64,000 nt of DNA from Branchinecta lynchi. Taxonomy: Eukaryota; Arthropoda; Branchiopoda; Anostraca; Branchinectidae. The stretch covers positions 26,802,533-26,866,532 of the forward strand of contig JAKZAP010000001.1 of assembly GCA_023053575.1 (NCBI GenBank), given 5' to 3'. Under the pieces are notes generated by a model. The model was not told the DNA's origin. It saw only the letters and a program-made list of their open reading frames with translations, and did no database searches. This document shows positions 26,101-40,200 of the stretch, in pieces (position 1 is the stretch's first letter; every line of letters starts with the position of its first letter). The position numbers were made by a program, and so were the translations under genes.

Positions 26101-29100
26101 GGCACGATCATTTCCAAATATCAAGTTTCGTTAAGATCCGATCATCTGTTCCACTGTTATACATTCCTCAAGATTCCGGATTCCCCCTCCTTCCACTCCA
26201 CCCACGGTGGTCGGATGGGGAAGTTGACTATTCCCAGGTTAATCTGGTTGGATCCCTGACTTGCCTGTCAAGTTTCATAGTCCTAGCCCACCTGGAAGTA
26301 ACTTAACTCCGAATCATCGGAATTCCAGAAACCCCCTTCAACTCCCCCACAGTGCACGAATCCGTTCCGGTTCTGTCAATGATGTACCTAGGGCTTGTGC
26401 TTGTTCCTCCCACAAAGTTTCATCCCGATCGCTCCACTCTAAGCGTGTCACATGATTTCCGGTCCGTCCCTCTTCTACCCCCCCCCCCCATTCATCGTAT
26501 TCGGTCCGCACTTGAAATAGGACATATGAGACACGAGGCCTCTCCAAATATCAAGTCACTAAGATCCGATCACCCGTTCGAAAGTTATGCATGTCTCTAA
26601 ATTGCGGATTCGGGCTCCCCTCCCTCCTCCCACGATGGTCGGATCGAGCAAGTGATTGTTTCCAATTTAGTTTGGACGGGTCCCTAATACGCATGCCAAG
26701 TTTCAGCGTCCTAGCACATCTGGAAGTACCATACCTCGCAAACACCGGACTGACCGACCAACCGACAGACCGACGGAAAAACGTGGTCGGATTATGGCAC
26801 TTGGTCCGAAGGCAAGTGCCATAAAAACTGAACAAAACATCCATCAGCTTCGTAAAGCCGTTCAAACTGTACGAGAAATTAACAATGCGATTCCTCATTC
26901 CACAAACTGGGACGGCTCAAAGAACAGAGTTATCAACTCATAAACTTTGGACAGAGAACCGACGAAAAAGAAACTTCCAGTAAAAAAAAACTTGATGCAG
27001 AAGTATAGATTGAACTTTTCCATTAATTTCCCTGACCTTCTGCAACTTTCCGCGATTTTCCCTGATTTCCCTGACCAAAAAAAAATTCCTTGACTTTTCC
27101 CTGCTTTCCAGAGACGCACGAACCCTGTAGTGGTTTTGGAGATAATTTCGTCATTGTGTTTCTTGTTTGTTTGAATTGCCATGGCCCTTCGCTATTAGAT
27201 TAGATTAATAAATATCATAGAATTTAGAATTTATTGCACAAAAAACCTGAGGCCATGGTAAAAATGGTTACAAAAAAAGAGATCACTTTAACGAAATAGT
27301 AGAACTAAACTAAAGGAAATTCTCTCTATGAACTAAAGCTATTTTTAGGAACCTTACCAGCCTCTTCAAATCTTGAAAACACTTACTTCCAATAACGCTC
27401 ATCATCCATCATTTCTTGTAATTACATTCCCAAAAATCTCAACCCGCATGTCATCTAGCTCACGGCATTCACACATCAGATGTAACAAATTCGCTACCAC
27501 ACATAGGGCAAAAGTAGGGACCAGTACGTCCTAATTTATTCCCCATATATTTCCTCCGTTTTCCCAATGGCAAACAATCAGCCCAGCAACTAATTACAAT
27601 TCTTAGATCCACCCACTTAATCCCAGTCTTAAAATAAACCTCTTCCCCCCATGTCTCTTTGGCTGAAGCATAAAACCTTATCATACATCATCTCATTATC
27701 AATCGGTTAAATACTGAAATGTGTCAATTAAACAATAACAACATCATCCTGTAAATCTGCTTACCAGGTAGTTTTATTCTCAAGGTTGTCGCATTCAGCC
27801 TCTTCACTTCACTCGACCCAACTTTGTGCGTCGAATCGGACCAAGAAATGTCAACCGAACATTCGTCATTTATCTCCAGCGATTTTTCCAAGAAGATCAA
27901 AGCATCCCGCGCAACCTATAAATACAAAACTTTAATCACCAATCAAATAAATTAAACTGTTTGAATCGGCCAGGCAAGTTGAATTGCCAACAGTTCAGTT
28001 TAAACTCGTCATTGGCTCCCCGCTGGACCTGGCAACGCTGGACAAAAAATGACAGATGGAAACAGAAAAAGAGTCATTTGCTGTCTTCTAATGTTTCCGG
28101 AAAAAAGTCATCGCAGTACGGTCGACTTGCGCTGTTTCCGCTTTGCCAAGATGATATTTGAAAAAATTCCAGCTAATGACTGACACGTCCGGCGCTCCTA
28201 GAGGTACCCTTATTTTTTAAATTATTTTGTTTGTTTTTCTTTTTATCCTTCCAATACGGCTTTGTGTTAGTCTTTTTATTTTGTCATTTTTATTTTGTGG
28301 GGGGGGGGGTAATAGGTTTGGCCTGAAGTAGATTTCATTAAAAAATTTCGAAATTTAGTAAATAATATTTTTAAAATTAGTATGAAATAAGAACAGATCA
28401 GGGTAAGTTAGAGCTTGTGAGTTAGAATGAGAGGAGGAGACGTAAAAAACAAGCTCGTGACAAATCAAGTTTGAAAGGCGTGGAAAAATTGCAATGTGTG
28501 TAAATAAAAAGGATTGCAGGTTTGTTCGCTTACTCTTGGGAGTCGCCAGTAAGCCAAAAAATACAACTTGATTATTATCCGGAAAAACTAAACCCCGAAC
28601 GAATAATCCAGAATGGTCAGGAATATCCAGAATAGTCAGGAATGATCCGGAATGGTCAAGAATAATCCGGAATGGATTACACTAGATTAGATTAAATTTT
28701 ATTTTACACATGTATACGCAATATTTTGCAGCACCTGCTAAGAAAGCCCCAAAGGGTTTGTTGGCCGCAGGTGGCAGTCCTCTCTATTCTAAATAATGTG
28801 GTAACACAATTTTTATTTTATTCTACATGCCATTCATACACGGTTCATACATATACAACAAACATTCTGCTTACAAAATCTCTTCACTGTAGCCATGAAG
28901 GATGCCAGATGACTTGAATTTCTAATTTCAACTGGAATTATATCCCATACAGAGGGTTAGGAATAATCCGGAATAGTTAGGAATAATCCGGAATGGCCAG
29001 GAATAATCCGGAATGGCCAGGAATAATCGGGAATGGTCAGGATTATTAGGTTATTCCGGAATGGTGTACATAAAAATTGAGAGTCGTCGACCCCTCGCAA

Positions 29101-31238
29101 TAAAGTGAAAATTGTTATTTTTTAAACTTAAGTTAATGAACTCCAAATTGAGCCTTCAGGTAGATCATCTCGTGTCATGAATAACTCTTCACATTCCAGT
29201 ATCAACACAAAAGTCTGCTAGGACATCTAACTCACCCCAGTGTCAAAACTCTGTCACACTGGAATAACACCACACACAACTCCAATCATATTCGCCTCGG
29301 ATCGATAAAATCCATTTTTGAGCAAAATGCCAATCTCTACCCTATCATCAATCATTGTCTCGCTTTTACCTCATTTGTCCATCTGGCTTCGTGTCCTTAC
29401 GTCGCACCTTGGCCAGTCCGCGAGCATCTAACATTAGTTGACACCTTCAAAACGAACGTCAGGACTCTACAGCCGACAAGGAATAATCCATACTAGGTAA
29501 TCCCTCTGAAGTATGCCCTCCTGATATCCATCTATCTTGTCTATTAGCACTACACTGACTTTCATGCTTGCCACGTTTCTTCTCTTTACGTAACGTATCA
29601 GGCTGTCGACTATTAGTTCCTATAATCTTACTGATCCGACGACTGATTACGCAAATATTGCCAGGCAATGGACATGGAAAAAGAACCGAAGCCTTGCGTA
29701 GTTATTTTCTGTAAGCATAGCTAAATTTTAAAGTGGTAAACCATCAGAAACACTTTGTAGTGCGAGGTACCCTTTAAATGACCCCTCTTACTTATTTGTC
29801 TTTCTATTATCCCCAGCCCTTTGCTACATTTTTGTTTTGAATCCTTGACTATTTATCGCTTTTACGGCTGATCCGAGTTTGTCAGTTGATACTCAACCTT
29901 CGCCAAAGTCTTCGATACACCAGCAAATCTTTTAAAAATTAATGCAGGAGACGCTGATTTTTTTTTTTTTTTTAACGTTTGAAAACTTAGTAGGCCGACA
30001 GATCAGTCGTTCCGACCTCTTTTTCTTTTGCTTAGTTTGCAATTTTTGGCGCAATTTTTTGCCGCGGCACACATTTTTCAAAAGTGTTGCGTCTAACCTC
30101 TGCGTTGGAGCGCGGGACGTTTGGATGAAGTCGACAAGACTCAACAAGAAAATCGCTAATTTGACGGGGCAAGTAGCCTAGCCGAATTTATGGAAAACGG
30201 TAATTCTGAAGCACTTTATCCTGAAAAGATCATTTCCGTAATGTAGCGTTTACACGGACAAGAAATCCCGTCGAGTCGATTCGAAAGGATTCTGTTCGTG
30301 AAGACGACTAGAAAAAAAGTCTAGTAGGACGAGAATTCTTTTATGATGAAAGGAATTCCGGTCTACTTGAAAGGAATCTCGTCGGCGGCGCTGGTAAAAA
30401 TACTAAAAAAAAGTCTAGCTACCTTTTGAGAGCAGCAGCCATCAGTACTGATGTCATAAATGCTATCAAAACATTTTTTTGTATTGGCTAGTGTAATTTA
30501 TTTTTGTCAGGTTTTCTCGTTCGAAGAATTATTTTTTCCCTCTGCGTGTAACCATAACCTTGTCACCAAGACCGTGTTCTCTTCAAGTTTCCCTGTACTT
30601 GTAAACGCTGCATAAGAGTTATGCTTTAATGCCTTAGTCTTGACTCTTGGCTCATACTTTAGGTTTAAAGTCTCAGCGCGTGTGCTAAAGAAGGAAATAG
30701 GTTCATGCTGATTTGTAGACGGCTTAAATCAACCCGTAAAACCATCCGAATTCCGCTCCGAGGCGAGGTTTCAGACAGCAAATAAACAATCGGGATCACA
30801 CGTCAAACAAACCCGGCAAGAAAATCCGCGCTCGGTTCCGGTATTCCGTAAATAATCGGGAAATGCAGTATTGGCCGTGGACCAAGAGACTGAGGTAATT
30901 ACAGCGCTGATTCGAAAAATGTGCATGGTTTGCGCCATATGGAATATCTGTTAAAGAATTCGTTACGTACGATTCAGCATCTGATGAGTATTTAATCTTA
31001 ATTAAATCGTGACGAGGAGTCGAGAAGCTTCACACCGACTCTGAAAGTATGCTGAAGAAAGACAGTTCCCAGTTACTTCCAAAATAAGACACATCTGAGA
31101 TGAGACGAGTGACCAAGGCCGGGGGTTGGTTAGGGGGTTGAACCCCCCCCCCCCCCGAAATATACAAAAATAATCATTGTTATAGGCTTTTCCCTCTGAT
31201 CTATGTCTCTTTTGTACTTTTTTGTCCGACCCGCAGGC

Positions 31239-31270
<32 letters not shown>

Positions 31271-34200
31271 AAATAAATTCCTGGATACGGGCCTGCGAGT
31301 GACGTCAAATATATACAGAATTAGAAAATTCCCCAGATGCTTCGAAGCTAATGCTTCCTTTGCAAGCGAAGAGAATTCACTCAGGTGGCGTTCCAGTGAA
31401 GTTACTACAAGTTACGATGATAAGAGGGGCGAGCGCCGTATTGTGGTAGTTATCCCGCTCTCTGGAACGAAAACAATAACAACGCTAACATACGTCATCG
31501 CTCTTACAGGAGTTCCTGTAGAACTGATAGTTATTGTCACTTATGATGCTCGCGAACATCATAAGTAAATTGCAACGATCGTAACAGTCGTAGAACAAAC
31601 TGATAGTTATTGTCACTTATGATGCTCGCCAATATCATAAGTAAATTGCAACGATCGTAACAGTCGTAGAACGAAAATAATAAGTGGGAGCATCCAATTT
31701 ACTTATTACGGCGGGCTCTGGAACGGCAATAATAACAAGAATAGTAACGATCATAACTAATGATAAGTTGTTGGAACGCTACCTCAGTGCCCCGGTGTCA
31801 CGCGCTTTCGCCTTTGAGAGATAGATTTGTAGGGTGGATTACTCCCGGGTATTCTCCCAGAAACCTTATCATATAAGGCAGATTCGCACCCCCCCCCCCC
31901 CCGAGGCAGGTTATGGGGTTCGCCCCCGCCCTCCCAGAAAATAAAAGATATTCATTTGGTATAGGCTTTAACCTCTGATCTAAGTTCTTGTCTTAGCATA
32001 CTGTTTGGTAGGGATTAAGTCCCACCAGCGGGCAGACTCCCCCCCCCCCCCCGAAATAAATTCCTGGATCCAGGCCTGCATAAAAGGGTCCGGAATATGC
32101 CCAGAAAGTGCTTCAGTTTCGTTCTAGAAGGTCAATTAAAATCGGCGGAGGTAATACGATCTATTTGTTTCGATTCGTTTTACACGTTTTCTCAGTTATA
32201 CCGACTTTCGGCTTAACAAATGAATAAACATTATGCATCAATGAAATTAGGAAAAGCTGTTAGACTCGTCAATGGGGGATTTTTTTTTCTTCATAACCAA
32301 AATAACAGAGATCAAGGAACACTTCCAACAGAATGCACCACTCGGAGGCTCCGAAGCAGGAATGAATAACCTGACGCCGATTCAGCTAGCGAAACGAAGG
32401 GATAAGGTCGAGGGGGACAGACCACATTTCACGAAAGGCGACACCCCGTGGCATGACTTCTTCTGAAGTCACACCTTCAGCACAAAAGAATAACAGAGCG
32501 TCCTGTTTCCAGCACGAATCTGTTCAACACGTGTGTGTTGCAGGCCTGAAATTCTGGGGCAGCGCGGAATGCATACACGTCAATGAGATACACATGCATC
32601 ATACCCCGGATCCTCGGGATTCAGCTGACGGATGGATTATGAGGAAAATGAGAACGTGGAGGGATTGCTCGCTCTAAATTCCAGCGATGTCCAAAACTGC
32701 TATATTCTTGGACAATCGTCAGTTAAAGGCCCTTTCAAACTCTTCTTTAAACTCGATCGTCTTCAACTTCGACAAACCTACCCTCTCTTGTGGGCCAGCA
32801 CTAATACGAGCCATAACGCATGAAACATTATTCCAATTCAGCAACATTCGTAAGGCATGAATTGCGAAACTCTCAGATTATAACATTGTTGGTAATTCAG
32901 GGATGATTCCTTATGCGCACGGAAGGAATATAAGAATCCCGGCGTTAAAGAGTTCAGGAGGCTAGTCAAGGGGTTAGACACCTCAGCAGGGGCATGATGT
33001 ATGGGGGAGAGGGGGAGACGCCCCTACCCAAAATGTTGTCAGCCAGTCGGTAAGAAATAACAGAGTCGGCGCGAAGCGATGCTGTTTTACATCAAAATTG
33101 TCTTAAAATGGTCGATTTTCTGAAAATCAGTCGGTAAAAATGACCAGCCAGTCGGTAAATACGTAGCCCCCCCCCCCCCAAAAAAAAAAAAACATTTTGG
33201 CTAGTAAATGCCTCTACTCCTCAGTAGCAACCTGAAGGATGAGAGAGTTTGTGCAGTGTCAGCGTTTATGATTTTGTCGTAGGGGTCACGAAAAAGTGAG
33301 AAGAGTCGGTTTTCAGTAGTAACAGGATTGGACTTCTTATAGTGATTACGTAGAACTTATAAAAATGATAAACTATTTATCTGATTACTGCAAAATATTC
33401 CTCAAAAGAGACAGCGGCTGGAAACAAAATCATGTATTTTGCTTAGCTCTGCCCACAAGTGAGTGTACCCGTTCTGGGAGTACGGCACCCCTGGACCCCC
33501 GTTTTGAGCTGATGGACAGATTATGGTTCTAAGCTCGAGATGGATGATTCATGCTGGCTTTAGAAGAATCGTATTCTAAGACCTGAAAGGAATGGTCGCC
33601 GGAAGCATGGAAGTGATTTGCCGGCTTCAGAAAAGCCAGGTGTTCGTTTTTTCTGCCAAATCAGTCCTGCTTCCACTTGTCACGGGCAGAAACACTTCTT
33701 AGGGGAGTAAGAGGTTGTCATTATAAACAGCTGGAAAATCTAATTAAAAAAAAAGAGAAACAGAGCGCGTTATTTCTTGTTGGAATTATTTAAATTATTG
33801 ATGAAAAGTTGGGCGGTGTGCTATGGTAGGTCTACATTTCTTGTTGAGAAATTCGAGTCTTGTTTTTTAGTTTAGTCCTGTTTTTCAGTGTAGTTTTTTT
33901 TTTAACCATCACAGTACAGGTCCCATATACCCCCCCCCCCCCCCAAGCCCTATGGCGGAAGGGTGCCTCTCGGCGTGGGAGGTGCTCTTTTTTACGGTTT
34001 ATCTTGTTTAGTTTCTTGTTCTGACTCTTCACGTGCGAATAAGGTTCGAATGCTTTTTATTGGTTTTGAATTTTAGTAGTCTTAATTATTATAAAAAGTG
34101 AAAGTGAGAGGAAAAGTTAAGATTAGAAATAGTAAAGAGATCAAGATTTGTTAAAAGTAGATGTTTAATGAGTAGGTGTAACACATCTGTCACCAAGAGA

Positions 34201-37194
34201 AGGAGGAGGGAACAAAAAGAGAGCTCGTGTAAATCAAAAGTCAGTAGGCCGATTTCTAAATTTAAAGTTTAACTGAAAAGGAAGCTTACTTTTAAATCTG
34301 ATATTTGGATACAATAAAACATTTTAACCCATCGAAAGGATTTCGCATTTTTTCATCCGAGGCTCTAGTAATGATGTTCAGAATGTGCGCTGCTTGCCGA
34401 AAACCCAAAATTCATCCAGACGTGGAGAATTTGAATTCCAAAAGCAAGCCTGAGATTCCGGGATTAAATACTATTAAAGTCTATGAAACTATCTTTCAGA
34501 CATGTGCTACGACGTGGCTTGCAAGGAGTCTTTCATTTTTAGTTTATTTTTGGTCAATTACTTCCCTTTGTAGATGGTAAATAGTTAAAGCATAGAGGAA
34601 CTGGTACATGAAAGTCTGTTGGTAGCGGATAAATTGAGTAACGCATTTCTATTCGGTTTTCATTGCTGTTCAGGTAGACTGTCGGATCTCTGCCCTAATC
34701 GGTTGGACTTTAAGGCTGGAGTCTTAGCCGACGTCGAAAGAATGACTAAACTAGCAGAAAAAAATCCTGGCAATTTAGGCCCCCTTTCCCCCGGTCCACT
34801 CTATCTATACACTATTGTTGACAAAACAAACTATGAGATGACGTTTTGTTGACGATTTCTCCAACAACAAAAAAACGCAAAGGTATAGGTCAATCCCAGC
34901 TTCCGACGCGAATGTCCGATAACAGCTACAGAATCTGCCATAAGGAACCCTGCCAGAGTGTGAAGTGACTCGCCTGAAAATCCACGTTTTAGTATCTGTT
35001 GAAAGGAATGCCTTCTAGTTCTCAAAAGTTAACCGAGCGTTTGTCAAGTGAGAGAACGACTATAACAAAATACGAACAGGATATCCGGAACCGGAAACAA
35101 TTATTAAACTTGCATTTTGGCATGGGCAAACAACACGTTTAATAAAAATAGATGTTTTAAAGTTGATCTGAAGACCTGTTGCTGATGTACTCCTTTTAGC
35201 ATAAGCAAATCGTATGTTTATGTAATCCCTTTAGCGTAAGCAAATATATATATATATATCTATATATGTTGAGGACAAATATGATTTCTTTAAAGTTGAT
35301 CTGAAGGTCTGCGGCATTTGTCCTTTCTGAATACGGTAAGACATTGTCGTCATTTCTTTAATAATCTCCTGTTTCTTTTCCAGTCAATAGAAGTTAATCC
35401 ACGGACGATGACGTAACTGAGGCTCATTGGCTCTCATTATATGATTTTGCAGGAATGCGCTGCAAAAATGTACACCATAACGGACCAAGGGAGACAAACA
35501 TTCAAGGGAAAATTGGACTGCTGTTGAAAAACATTTTGCTTCTGTCAAAATGGTGGAAATTCGAAGGAATTAATAAAAATGAGAGCAGATATTTACAATA
35601 TTCGTAAGAATGAAGTGCGCAAACGATGATTTTTAGAACTCACCACTGTGTAATTCCTAATTATTCACGTATCAGTTAAGCATTGTTCAAATATGTGTAA
35701 TAAGGTGTATCACGGCGTACAATCTGTATTACAGATTGCAAGCACCAACGTTCTACTTTGTTGGAAGCTGAAGAAACAACTTTTCTTCAAAAGACCACGT
35801 TTTGTTCTGTTACGACTGAGTATTGTTAATTCGAGACTAACGCTGTCCATTTGTTTATTTAGTAGCTTTTCACAACAGAATGGGTGTCAAATCTTATTCG
35901 TGTACTTCAAGTATTACTAATAACACTTTTTCTAATCTTTATAAGCTCGACAAACTGTATCGACGTGGCAACACCGAACACTACATTGGTCAGAATCTGT
36001 TCACTTCATTTGAACAGGGGTATACCGAATAGCGCTATTCAAGTATCCAGCTTCTTGGTATCTTATGCTCTACGTCACCAAGAGTGATTGTTAGTTTGGT
36101 AATTTCGTGCAAAAAGCACTCGAGTTGAGAAGTATTGTTTCTTAGTTTTTTATTTTGTTTAGTTTCCTACGAGTTGTTTGTTTATCCTGTATATGACCTT
36201 TGCCTTTATATATACATATATATATTCACCTTTAGAACAACGCTTTATGACGTCAAGGAACAACGTAACAGAGCGACGGGAGGTTATCAAATTGGTTAGA
36301 AATATGCAACTAACAGCCCGAAAGAAGAAAAGGTGTTGCACCCTTGATATATCCTTTATTATTGTTTGTTAGAAGGAAAAACTTGCATATATATAGAGAG
36401 AGCGGATCCGGGTTCAAGCTGAAAACAGGCTATTTTGAGGCTGTCGTTAATAACTTGGGACATTCCGACGAGTAGGATATCTAGCATTTAGTTTCTAGTT
36501 TCTAACATCGTCGGAATTTCTAGATTAAAGTGTTCCCACGTCCCACAAAACTCAAATCCGTGAATAGACCTAGCCTCTGGTCAGTTTACATACTGATTCC
36601 ATTGTATACACAAACATGCGATTCGAAATTGGATCAGACTTTATCGATTTGCAAACAATGCACCTACAAATCATGGGAGGCAGGTACATGGGGCTCGAAC
36701 TGTAATTAGATACCTACAATATTAATCCCACTTTCCTGATCAAGAAGCGATAAATGCGCAACTGTGCTAACAAGTAAAAAGTCTTATACAAGCGAAAGAT
36801 TTTCTAGAAGATTTACTTGAGTAGCCCACCCTATCTGAGTGAGGTTACTAATTAAATACAATGAATTTTGAGTAGTCAATAATTAGCAGAACAATTATAT
36901 AGCTAATTACTCAGAAATCGGGGATAGTGGGACGAACACAGAATAAAAACATTTGCTCATTCAAGAAATGGAAATATGTAACAAGATTCGCAAGAAAATG
37001 ATATCTCAAATCTAAATTTTCTCAGACGATCTTAAAAACACGAAAGTGCTGTGCGAGGAATTATCTTGTTCTTCTGTGAACCCTTGGCAGAAGCCCACTA
37101 CGAATATACAGATAAATCAAAATTCGATATTTCTGTGAACCCTCTCTGTGAATCGTACAAACAACTTTCGTCCTACTGCAAAAGTGCCATAAAC

Positions 37195-37239
<45 letters not shown>

Positions 37240-40200
37240 GACAAATTCATTAACTTATAGATCTACTGTAATATCTTAGTGTGATGGATGCTGATAATGA
37301 AGCGAGGCGGAACAAGCAGAGACTAATCTGCTTGGAGCCAGCTCCTTTAAAGCGTACACAAAGAACACTAACATGTGTAATAGTTTTGTTCTTTATAGGT
37401 TTTCACTAGTGCCTTTTGCTTTGTTTTATTTACTCCGCTGCAACTAAAAAGCGGATCATAAATACATAAATAAGGTCAACTTCGAAACCCAAGAGCAGTA
37501 CCTGATAAAAATGTGTAGCCTGCGGTAGTTGTATGATAGCTGTACGAAAACGTTGCATGTATTGAAATGTAATATAGTAAAGAATACTATCATTTAATGT
37601 GCCTTAGACTGGGCCAACTTGAGCAGTGGTATCCAGTAGGCAAGCAGTAGAATGCAGTAACACGGTAGCCTTGACATAGAAGCATGTAGTAGCATCAGTT
37701 CGTACTGAATGCTACTTTTTCGTACAACTTCATACTACTATTTGGAGAAAAATTTTTCATCGGGTAACACCTAGGCAGCCTGTTAAGCTAGTACAAACAA
37801 ACAACTGAGATTGACCGTCCCCCTAATTCGATCCATTCGCTTTACCTAGGCCTATCGCACTTTATTACACAAGCTGGGGCATAAAGTTCCATTTCTTCCC
37901 ACGATATGATAAAAATCGCCGCAAATTGCCCCCCTGGAACCCATCCCATTACTTTATAGCTCTTTATCGCCAGCCCCCCTTCGGCAGATTGTTACAGTTT
38001 CGTTCCCACCGTGTTCTATGCTAATCCTATCGCTCCAACCTTCTTCCGAAACTGAGTGGTACAGACTCGCTTCGGAAGGAAGGTATCGGGTTACACCAGG
38101 GATGCAATTCCCAGACTGTCGGGAGGGGAAGCGGCTTAGAAGTTACAGAAGAAAACGCTATAGATACGACCGCACAGACGGATTCGCTCGTCGGCCTTCA
38201 ACTACATCATACTTCATGCCCAATTTAGCCAGGATCTGATGCTCGAGAGCAGACGAAACTAATTTCAGAGTCATAAGCGAAGCGATGAGATTATTTAGCG
38301 GCAAGTGGCAAAAAATGAAGTCCCAACGGTTGGCTTTGTCAGCGCTAGAAGGTCTCCCGGGGCCAATAGAGCCAATACGTGTTTCATTGGACTGCTTAAT
38401 TTAAAACGATAAGCGTGCCTTGTTCCAACGATAACTTCTCCCGAGTCAGTTTGGCTTACGCACGGCCGGAGGCGAGATAAGAAACACATGACAAACAAGA
38501 CCAAAGGTGTCGATGGGATCCCAAAAATCTAATAATTGATTCAGACAATAGGGTCTTGTCTTCGCCAGATCCAGTCTTCGCCAGGCTAATCATCAGAGAA
38601 AACCAAGTTCAGATATACCTCTATAAGCCATATCTATTTTTACTATACTGACCGAGACTTCCTGCTTTAGGCTACTTCTGCCAAGTTTCCGGTTTCGCTT
38701 GAATTCCGAGCAAACTACTAGTCCTGCAAAAAAGAAAATTCAGAAACAAATCCAGCGTCGCTGATGTTGCAACAAATACAACATCTAATCAACTTTGAAT
38801 AAAAGTTTGACTTAAGAAAAAAAGATCAGGTAACAACCGGATTCCGGACTAATTATATCTCGGGTTAAAAAATGATTTTCATATACAGACTCAGCCTCTT
38901 TTCTTACCCCTTAATCTGTCCTCTAATCAAAATTTTGCTTTTAACAAATTTTCCGGTTTTGGCCGGATTCCGGGCAAACTAGTTGTCCGGCGACATAATG
39001 GTTTTCACCATCGTGTTCAGCATGTTTTTTTACACCTAAATCAAACATTTAATCAACTTCAAATGAAACTTTTACTTTTAACCAGCTTTCCAGTTTTTGC
39101 CGGATTCCGGACGAACTACTTGTTCGGAGAGAAAATGGTTTTCACCATCGTGTTCAGCATGTCTTCTTATCCTTAAAGCTACCATTTAATCAACTTCATA
39201 TAAAACTTTTACTTTTAATCAACTTTCCGGTTTTTGCCGGATTTAGGACGAACTACTTGTCCGGCGAGACAATGGTTTTCACTATCGTGCTCAGCATGTC
39301 TTCTTACACCATAATCGACTATCACGTTATCTGTTTAAAAATATGTTGTTTGTCCCTTTATTTTAACCCCCTACCCCACCCCTAAATGTAGGGCTAGGGC
39401 TACAGAGCGCACCTACGAACCTGACATTACCCTTGACCCAATGGATCCTCACACCAAGTTTCAACAAAATATCTCATTCCCTTCGAGAGTTATAGCGCGC
39501 ACAGACGGACAGACGGACGGACAACTTTTGCGATGTCATAGGTATCCCTGCACTTACGTTTTGGGATCCCAAAAACATATTCAGAGCTCTGTCTTAACAT
39601 GGAAAACGTTTAGTTTTTGGAATCTCGACGACGAATCAGTCGAGTGAAAAATAAACATCTGCACAAGGGATTTAAAGAGGGTCTTAATACCATGTTTCTG
39701 CTTGAACTGAATTCATCTCTGTTTGATAGACCCTGAAGCTACACGTATACGCTAAATTCCCTTAGGCTGCTACAAAGTGGGTAAACGTTTGCCCATCACC
39801 TGGATGCGTTTCGGCGACTCAGGGATTCTTGATTTACTTAACGAGTCATCACGGAATACTTAGAAATATGCGAATGCCAAATATCAGGGTTCAACAAGTT
39901 AATTATTTCGGAACCTGCAACCTTCAGTTAAACATAATCATCGAAAAAACTGCAAATCTTTCATTCAACATTCAACTTTATTATTTCCATTCTTCCAACT
40001 CACACTCAACTCCATCAGGTTGCAAATCCACCCGGTTGGTAAACCCGCGTACTCGCTACCTGGGAGCGAGTCGGCCACATCGGGATTCTTATTGAATAAT
40101 TAGAAAAATGTGATGGTCAAATATCAGCGTGCAGTAGGTTCACCATTTTGAACATTTCTATTTCTGTTCTTGCTCGATATCGGTTTCTGTGTATGACAAG

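Noticed and set aside
25690..26259. 189-residue plus-strand frame, the longest open frame in the window
   Set aside because: It lies inside the transposon's tandem array and its peptide repeats with the array.
34305..34852. Two neighbouring plus-strand frames as a possible gene
   Set aside because: No family resemblance, no splice sites linking them, and they sit in a repeat-rich intron.
37198..37238. 41-A run as proof of a processed pseudogene
   Set aside because: The sequence before it matches no gene I know, and a mononucleotide run can arise without retroposition.
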